From Oasisia sp. SBJ-2009 (taxonomy: Eukaryota > Annelida > Polychaeta > Sabellida > Siboglinidae), in NCBI GenBank assembly GCA_964017155.1, contig OZ024858.1:27686687-27750686 (forward strand): DNA of 64,000 nucleotides. Reading direction: 5' to 3'. Shown in pieces: positions 51,801 through 61,603 of the stretch. The notes beneath the pieces were generated by a model. The model was given only the letters and a program-made list of their open reading frames with translations, was not told where the DNA came from and ran no database searches. The translations under genes and the position numbers were made by a program. Numbering within the stretch: the first letter of the stretch is position 1; each line of letters begins with the position of its first letter.

Positions 51801-54800
51801 TATAAGTGCATGATATTGCTTTTTTCAACCTCTCTAAATAATTTGCTTTTGATTCAGTATAATTTTGTTGGCAAGCAATATGTATGTTTCGTGTCTAGTG
51901 TTTTATCCGAAATAAATTTGAGTGTCTGGTTCACCGTAGACGTTGATAGTCAGCTAGTATTCTTATGATTATTTCACAATATCATGTTTGTTTTAGTTCT
52001 GCAATCATGTTGTTACTTCATAGTTATCGTTGATTGCTTCATTGGTTATAATTAACTATAAGTACTACTTGGACCAACTATTGCAATCTTTCAGAGTGAA
52101 GAAATCTTTCTGGACATGTTTGAAGACGAATACCGAGAAATGAAGGTGAATATCTATGGATATGTTGCAACTAGTGTGGATCACATTAATCCAGACAGAA
52201 TGTTGTAAGATGGGTGGACTGTTAGATATGACACTCACACATTAATCCAGACAGAATGTTGTGAGTTGGGTGTACTGTTAGATATGACACTCACACATTA
52301 ATCCAGACAGAATGTTGTGAGTTGGGTGGACTGTTAGATATGACACTCACACATTAATCCAGACAGAATGTTGTGAGTTGGGTGGACTGTTAGATATGAC
52401 ACTCACACATTAATCCAGACAGAATGTTGTGAGTTGGGTGGACTGTTAGATATGACACTCACACATTAATCTAGACAGAATGTTGTGAGATGGGTGGACT
52501 GTTAGATATGACACTCACACATTAATCCAGACAGAATGTTGTGAGTTGGGTGGACTGTTAGATATGACACTCACACATTAATCCAGACAGAATGTTGTGA
52601 GTTGGGTGGACTGTTAGATATGACACTCACACATTAATCCAGACAGAATGTTGTGAGTTGGGTGGACTGTTAGATATGACACTCACACATTAATCCAGAC
52701 AGAATGTTGTGAGTTGGGTGGACTGTTAGATATGACACTCACACATTAATCCAGACAGAATGTTGTGAGTTGGGTGGACTGTTAGATATGACACTCACAC
52801 ATTAATCCAGACAGAATGTTGTGAGATGGGTGGACTGTTAGATATGACACTCACACATTAATCCAGACAGAATGTTGTGAGTTGGGTGGACTGTTAGATA
52901 TGACACTCACACATTAATCCAGACAGAATGTTGTGAGTTGGGTGGACTGTTAGATATGACACTCACACATTAATCCAGACAGAATGTTGTGAGATGGGTG
53001 GACTGTTAGATATGACACTCACACATTAATCCAGACAGAATGTTGTAAGATGGGTGGACTGTTAGATATGACACTCACACATTAATCCAGACATAATGTT
53101 GTGAGTTGGGTGGACTGTTAGATATGACACTCACACATTAATCCAGACAGAATGTTGTGAGTTGGGTGGACTGTTAGATATGACACTCACACATTAATCT
53201 AGACAGAATGTTGTGAGATGGGTGGACTGTTAGATATGACACTCACACATTAATCCAGACAGAATGTTGTGAGTTGGGTGGACTGTTAGATATGACACTC
53301 ACACATTAATCCAGACAGAATGTTGTGAGTTGGGTGGACTGTTAGATATGACACTCACACATTAATCCAGACAGAATGTTGTGAGATGGGTGGACTGTTA
53401 GATATGACACTCACACATTAATCCAGACAGAATGTTGTGAGATGGGTGGACTGTTAGATATGACACTCACACATTAATCCAGACAGAATGTTGTGAGATG
53501 GGTGGACTGTTAGATATGACACTCACACATTAATCCAGACAGAATGTTGTGAGATGGGTGGACTGTTAGATATGACACTCACACATTAATCCAGACAGAA
53601 TGTTGTGAGATGGGTGGACTGTTAGATATGACACTCACACATTAATCCAGACAGAATGTTGTGAGATGGGTGGACTGTGAGATATGACACTCACACATTA
53701 ATCCAGACAGAATGTTGTGAGATGGGTGGACTGTTAGATATGACACTCACACATTAATCCAGACAGAATGTTGTGAGATGGGTGGACTGTTAGATATGAC
53801 ACTCACACATTAATCCAGACAGAATGTTGTGAGATGGGTGGACTGTTAGATATGACACTCACACATTAATCCAGACAGAATGTTGTGAGATGGGTGGACT
53901 GTTAGATATGACACTCACACATTAATCCAGACAGAATGTTGTGAGATGGGTGGACTGTTAGATATGACACTCACACATTAATCCAGACAGAATGTTGTAA
54001 GATGGGTGGACTGATAGATATGACACTCACACATTAATCCAGACAGAATGTTGTAAGATGGGTGGACTGTTAGATATGACACTCACACATTAATCCAGAC
54101 AGAATGTTGTAAGATGGGTGGACTGTTAGATATGACACTCACACATTAATCCAGACAGAATGTTGTAAGATGGGTGGACTGTTAGATATGACACTCACAC
54201 ATTAATCCAGACAGAATGTTGTAAGATGGGTGGACTGTTAGATATGACACTCACACATTAATCCAGACAGAATGTTGTGAGATGGGTGGACTGTTAGATA
54301 TGACACTCACACATTAATCCAGACAGAATGTTGTGAGATGGGTGGACTGTTAGATATGACACTCACACATTAATCCAGACGGAATGTTGTAAGATGGGTG
54401 GACTGTTAGATATGACACTCACACATTAATCCAGACAGAATGTTGTAAGATGGGTGGACTGTTAGATATGACACTCACACATTAATCCAGACAGAATGTT
54501 GTAAGATGGGTGGACTGTTAGATATGATACTCACACATTAATCCAGACAGAATGTTGTGAGATGGGTGGACTGTTAGATATGACACTCACACATTATTCC
54601 AGACAGAATGTTGTGAGATGGGTGGACTGTTAGATATGACACTCACACATTAATCCAGACAGAATGTTGTGAGATGGGTGGACTGTTAGATATGACACTC
54701 ACACATTAATCCAGACAGAATGTTGTGAGATGGGTGGACTGTTAGATATGACACTAACACATGACATGAAAGTAGCTGGATACTCTCAAAATGTTATTGC

Positions 54801-57800
54801 ATGTAGTGGGGTTAATAGCTGTGTGAATTTCATAAACAAAACCAAGTTATGACTCCGCAAATAGGTCATTTGTGAAAGATGGCTGAGGAACTGTGTTGTC
54901 CGTATTAAGCTTTATAACCTTTTTCTGCCAGTGTATACACCACAGTGGCACCATGTTCCACATACATACACCGATGAGATTTACCCTTAAAACAACAATA
55001 ACTATTGAAATAAACGTTATTTGTAAAATTCACATGTCTCACTTCGTATTAGTGTGGTCGATTTATCCCTGAAAGTTTGGCCCCTATGGTCTGACCCATC
55101 TTTGGGGAAAACATTAATGTAGAAAAATATGCAAGCTTCGTAATAGTTAAATGTGACAGTTTCATTTACGTTGAATTATTTACTTACCAATTACTTACTA
55201 ATATTGCTTGCGACTTTTTTAATTAATTAGAACAAATTAATCAAAGACAGTAAATCAAATTTTTAAACAATAATTTTAAGTATAGGATAATAATTGCATA
55301 TGTTTTGCAGACTCGCCCTGTGAATGTGGAGTACCTGACAATGGACGCATCCATCCTTCTACCCCCCACTGGCACCCCTCTCACGGGCATAGAGTTCAAC
55401 AAGCGGTGGCCATGTGGGGAGGTGGAGCGAGCTCGCAGGGTGAGGACAAATACCCCATATGTTCTTCACCCCATTTCGTGGCTCTAGTGTTGGTTGGAAA
55501 CAGGGAATTTTGAAATCGGTGTGAAACTCTTCTGATTAGTTTATCCTTTCCATTGTTTGTGTAATGCTTGTAGGGGTGTTAATTAATTTCTGTTTTTGGG
55601 CTGTGAAATGAAAGTGAAACTACTGTCCATCGTTAATTTCAACGTGGTTTAATATAAAATTATCATTATTTAATGTGTTTTGTTTTAAATACGATAAACA
55701 TCAGATATAACAGATCACTTGAGATGAGCCACATTACTCTTTATTTAGGAAATTTACTCTGTATAGAAAGTTATCTTACTTGACCAAGTGACACTAAATT
55801 GAACTATTCATCATGTGACCTGTTGCCTGGTAACAAAGTCCATTAAGTTAGGCCATCAAACATGGATGCCAAACATGTGGAGTGTTTGGATATTCTATTG
55901 TATTTTTGTTGAAATTCTATCCCTAAGCAGTTTACACTATGACAGTGGCATGAGGCAAAAGTTAATTACTGTATTATTATTTTATCAGTGATTAGATATA
56001 ACTAGATTTTATGATATATAGATATATTTAAATATAAACAATTATTTATTATAGTATAGGGTGTATTTATAAAAAAAAAATTATAATAAGTCAAAGTGAA
56101 TTACTTTAGTATTATGTTATCAGTGATTAGATGTAACTAGATTTTATGATATATAGGTATATTTAAATATAAAAAAGTCTATTATAGCATAGGGTGTATT
56201 TATATAAAAAATAGTATTGTGACGAATAAACAGGGACGTACAGTATCCATGAGTGATGTGTGTCATGTGACGAGTGAAGTGACGTAAGTTATTCCCACAC
56301 AGGCTATCCGGGTGTTCTTCCTTCTGCGGGATCTGTCCCTGACCCTGAGAGGGGAGACGGAGGAGCAGCTCCCCCTGACCAAGCACGAGGAGTGTGTCCA
56401 CCCGGGGGAGATACTTGACCTCAGTGAGTCCTCGCGAGGGACCAATAATTACATTTTATTTATTATGGCTAATATTATTTATAATTTTTTTATACTGACA
56501 ATTTATTTTACAAATGCATTTCTATTTTAACTTTTTTAAATAAAAGCTTTAAATAGTGCTGTAATGCACCTCTGAATGGTATTAATTGCCAGATTTATTG
56601 ATGCTTCCATTTAATAATTTTTGTTTGTTTTTATATGTGGTAATGGTTTTAGCTTGAAAACTGTTAGATCCAGCATGGGTAGCAAAGAGTAGGAAAACCA
56701 ATTCGTACTTGTAACCTGCCTTTACGACTTTTTGCTCATTTTAGTTCCACCTTATATCACATGGTGGAGGGTGGGTTCACATGGTCACCCTGTTATACAA
56801 GTAGTTGTTTGCTTAATCTGGGCTTAGATTGTACATTGTTTTACTGGTGATAACTGGTGATAAGTGTAACATGACAAGGTGGCTCTTGTCTCTTGTAGAC
56901 AACAGTGACCTCATTGCCTGTGTGTTGATGACCAAGGAGGGGTGAGTGTGTTGCGTTGTATGGGAATAGTAATCTGTTAAATGTGTTGACCTTCATGTCT
57001 AGATACACACAGAGGGGATGTTCTTTGTAATAAATGTGCTAATCATGTTTTGCAATATATTTGAGATTGCTTCTTCATTGCATGACATGAATTTATTACT
57101 GTTTTTATTTATTTATATAGTTTTTAAAAGAAATTATTAGTATATTTTTTGGAGGACCACATTGGAAATAAGTGTACTTTTGTGTGGTTTAATGTGTTAT
57201 CGTTGGTAATATTATATAATATGCTTATTCTTTATTTGCATCAAAACTATGTTTATTTGCCAAATAAACTCAATCAACTGATCATATCAGTTGTGACTAA
57301 TATGCAATGTTTTACAGGTCATTTATCAATCGCACAATAACTTTTTTCAAATAATGTTATCATATACAGACTAATTTGATACTCCACTACAAAATGTTGA
57401 TTAAACCTTACTCTGCACACTAGAAAATCCAGATTGTATTCAGTGAGGCCAAGTTACTGTTTGTCCATAAAAGTGAAATCTTGTAGTACTGTGCATAAAG
57501 AGTAGGCCATAATTTGGAAATTAATGAATTAAACCAGCAGCTTTGTGCATTCCAATAATGGGGTAGATCGGAGTTATAAATTGAGAAACCTGCAGTTGAA
57601 TACAAGGATTATGGACGATCCTAAAACTGCTCAGTGTTGTTGTGTGTGCAGACGCAAGGAGAGGTACTTCCTGGTCATTGACACGCTGCAACTGATCCTG
57701 GTGGAGCCCGAGATGAGGAGACTAGGGTGGGGTGTGGTCACCTTTGTGGGCTACTTACAGGTATGTATTCTGTCACATGCACACACCATGAACAGGCTAT

Positions 57801-60800
57801 GGTGTCACCTGCACACTGCTTCACTACTTACTTACTTACTTATCCTCTTCGTCCCCAGTGGGACATACGGCTACAACAATGTTCCTCCACAGGGTCCTGT
57901 CCTTTGCTGCGGCCCGAGCCTCACCCCACGAGAGCATCATATCTTGTAGCTCTGCCATTGCTGTCTTTTGCCAAGTCGTGTTTGGTCGTCCATTACTATA
58001 CAGTCTAGTGATAATAATAATAATGCACGCTATTTAAACACTAGTCTCGAGCAGGGCTTTATGCAGGATAAAATTATTGCCAGTCACACATGTTTTGGTG
58101 GACACATGAATGTTTACTGTTAGGCTACTTTACAAACTTTCAAATGTGCCTGATGACCTGAAATGGGCTACAAACACACATATGACACCATTTACACTCA
58201 CTTTCAAGGCATAACTAACAATATCTATGGTTTTGGAAGACGGTTTTTTTGCTCCTTCATTTTTCCACCCGTCCACCCATATTTCTGCCCGTCCATATTC
58301 GTTTTTACCCGTCCTAATGACGGGTGGACGGGTCTCTATGCTCTGGATTATGACTCTGTTCAGTAGTGTTTATATAGTCTTCTATACAAAAAATATAAGT
58401 TATGTATATACAAATAAAATTTAGTGATATAAATGTAAATTCAGCCTGATATAATTTTGTTTAGCAATTGTGACTTTGACATGTTGAATAAAATAGATAA
58501 AATGAGAAAAAGATAGCAGACATTGTAAGCCAAACAAATTAAATAAAATGTGAAATTTAAACAAATTAATACATAGATGTATTAAATCAATAATAATTAA
58601 ATCATATAGTACTATAATAGTACTATAAAAGTGAACACCCAAATAACTAGACATTAAAATCATATTTGATGTGATGACTCTTATACTTACTTACTTATGC
58701 CTTTTCGCTCACTGGGAGCATAGGCCATCGACCAAGGAACGCCACCTTTTCTGTCAGTGGCCATCCTCTTGATTTCTCTCCTGGTGTATCCCATTTCCTT
58801 TGTTTCTTTTTCCGTGTCTCTCTGCGAGGTGTTTCGTGGCCTACCTCTTCTCTTCCCTGGGGGGTTCCATGTGATGGCTTGACGGGTGATTGCTTCTGGT
58901 GGTTTCCTGAGTGTATGTCCTATCCACCTCCATTTCTCTTCTTTATTTCATTTTCTATGGGTAGCTTGGTCATTTCCCAGAGTGTAGTGTTGGGTACCTT
59001 ATCTGTCCACTTCAGGTGTAGGATTCTGCGCAGGCATCTTATGGCACAATTTAAATGCTGCATTTACACATGCATTTTAGACAAACTTTATCGCATGTAC
59101 ATAGACTGTTGAGTAACAACTGTTTTGACGTTTCAGGACGTGGAGATCACTGGAGACAAGGATGACAGCCGTTCCCTACACATCACCGTCCACAAGCCGT
59201 CTGCGAGTCGCCGGTCTCACTCGGCCCCACTTCTCTCTGGTCGCTTCGTGTTTGACGATCACATCCGCTGTATGGCGGCAAAACAGCGCCTGACAAAGGG
59301 ACGACTCAAAGCGAGGCAGCGCAAGATGCAGATGATCGCCCGCCTCCTCGAGATGCCTACGCCCATCATCGACGCCGTCTACCAGCCGAGCCCATCGGTG
59401 CGTGGGAGCGGGACACCGGTGACTGCTCGATCCGTGGGTAGTGCATTTGCTGCCAGCGCAATCCCAGGTAAGGAGTTAGATACTCAAATAATTTTTTTTT
59501 AATTTTTTAAAATCTAAAATGAAAACCAATGTAGCGCTTACATTTTTCCGGCGTTAAAAACGTTCCGATTGACGTTTCTGCGCATGCGCAATAAATGTAA
59601 AATCATCAATGTGCAGCGAAAGGACAAAGCATGAATGGTATTAATACTATGGGCTGTTCGTTAGGATCTATGTAACATCTCAGCAAATTTATTTGTCTCA
59701 AATTAATACGAGGCAAACAAGTTTTTGAGGCATGTTTTGATAGCAAACGTAAATCATGTGACTGTAGTGCGCCATAATCCGTGACAATGTGAGTGTGAGC
59801 GAGTTTATTTGGTAAAACATTATAATACATATAAATATAATATTTACCGAGGATAGACACATTAAAACACACAATAGCACACTTGTTTCCAATGTGGTCC
59901 TCCAAAAAAATACTACGAATGAATTTAAGAAAATATAAAAATAAATACATAAATAAATAAACACAATGATTTAAACAAACGTAATATTTTATTGTATTGA
60001 ATGACACGTTAAGCAACTCTTCACAGTAATCATCACAGGAGGGTTAACGAATAGTTTGTGGCATTTATACCAAACGTACTGTGTTGTGTCGCTGCACATT
60101 GATGATTTTACGTTTATCGCGCATGTGCAGAAATGTCAATCGGAACGTTTATAACGACCGGAAAAATGTAAGCGTGACACCAAGTTAACTATGTGGTGAG
60201 TAGTGCCCCAGATGGTGCCACTGTAAACACATTTGTGGTCAAGTAATAGTGTAGTGGATGTCTTTGGTGTGTTGCTTCATTGGCATTAATATTGCATTTC
60301 ATGTTGCTGTGTGAAGTTGCCATGTCATACGTTATCAATAAATACAAAATGTAATGGACATGTCGTAGCGAGGGTGCTAAATAGATCAACAAACATTGGT
60401 TCTAACGTAGCAAAGGACATTAATAGCAGGATGAAAGTCATTCTGTGTTTGCTTATTAAGAAGGCAGCAATAAAAACAGTTGATTCCTCAAACCAGTAGT
60501 ATTAGAAATAATAGAAGTCTAGTAAAAATAGTAAAAAACATGCTATTGGCGTATTCATTGATCTTATAAAGGTGTTTGACACAGTGGCCCATAAGATATA
60601 AAATATTAATTATTATGGTGTGTATGGAATAGCAAAAGATTGGATTAAAAGCTACCTTTTGAACAGAAGCAATTTGTAGATATTCATATTGTATTGTTCG
60701 CTATTCTTGTCTTATATTAGCTATTGCAGTGAAATATGGCATAACATCTGTGCCTCAAACATTAGGTGTATTACTGTGTTGCAGAAACGAGTAGTTCGTC

Positions 60801-61518
60801 TGATCTGTGGCATAGCACGTTTGGAGCATACCAGCACCCTCTTTAAGCAACTGAGCATTTTGACGTTTGTAGACTTAGTTAACTGTAAGACGACAATTAT
60901 AATGTATAAGGCATATCACAACAAACTACCAAAAAGTGTGCATTCAGAGTCATTGTGTGTGTATCACTCAATGTGTATTTCTGTTTATGGAATAAAACTT
61001 CGGAGTACCTTGCACAGTAGCACTACCAGCAATTGAACCATGCAGGCATTAAACAACTATAAGTACCATCTTTTATGTATGTATTATAAAAAATTATAAT
61101 TCTAGCTAGACATTAAGTCAGTTAGGCACTGTTTAATGCATCTTTTGATGGAATTATAATTGTCTTTGTTTAACATACTGTATTTATACAACACGTAACT
61201 ATTCTGGTTGGGGTGAACCATATATTAATATTGCACTTCTGATCACCCCTTTCCACAGCACCACCACTCATGATTACTTGTTTATATGTTGATAAACAAA
61301 TTACTTACTAATGTTGCTTGAGACATATTTAATTAGTTAGAAAATAAAACTTAATTAAAGACAATAAACAAATCATTTTAAGACAATCATTTTAAGTATA
61401 GAATAATAATTTGCATATACACTGTATACATTTGTGCATACAAACTTGCATGCGTGTTTGCATGCATACACACATCATGCACACATGCTCACATACGTAC
61501 GTATGTACATACATACAT

Positions 61519-61603
<85 letters not shown>

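Noticed and set aside
57601..57949. 134-codon frame across CLEC16A exon 21 and beyond
   Set aside because: Only 57652-57760 is exon; the frame merely reads through both splice sites.
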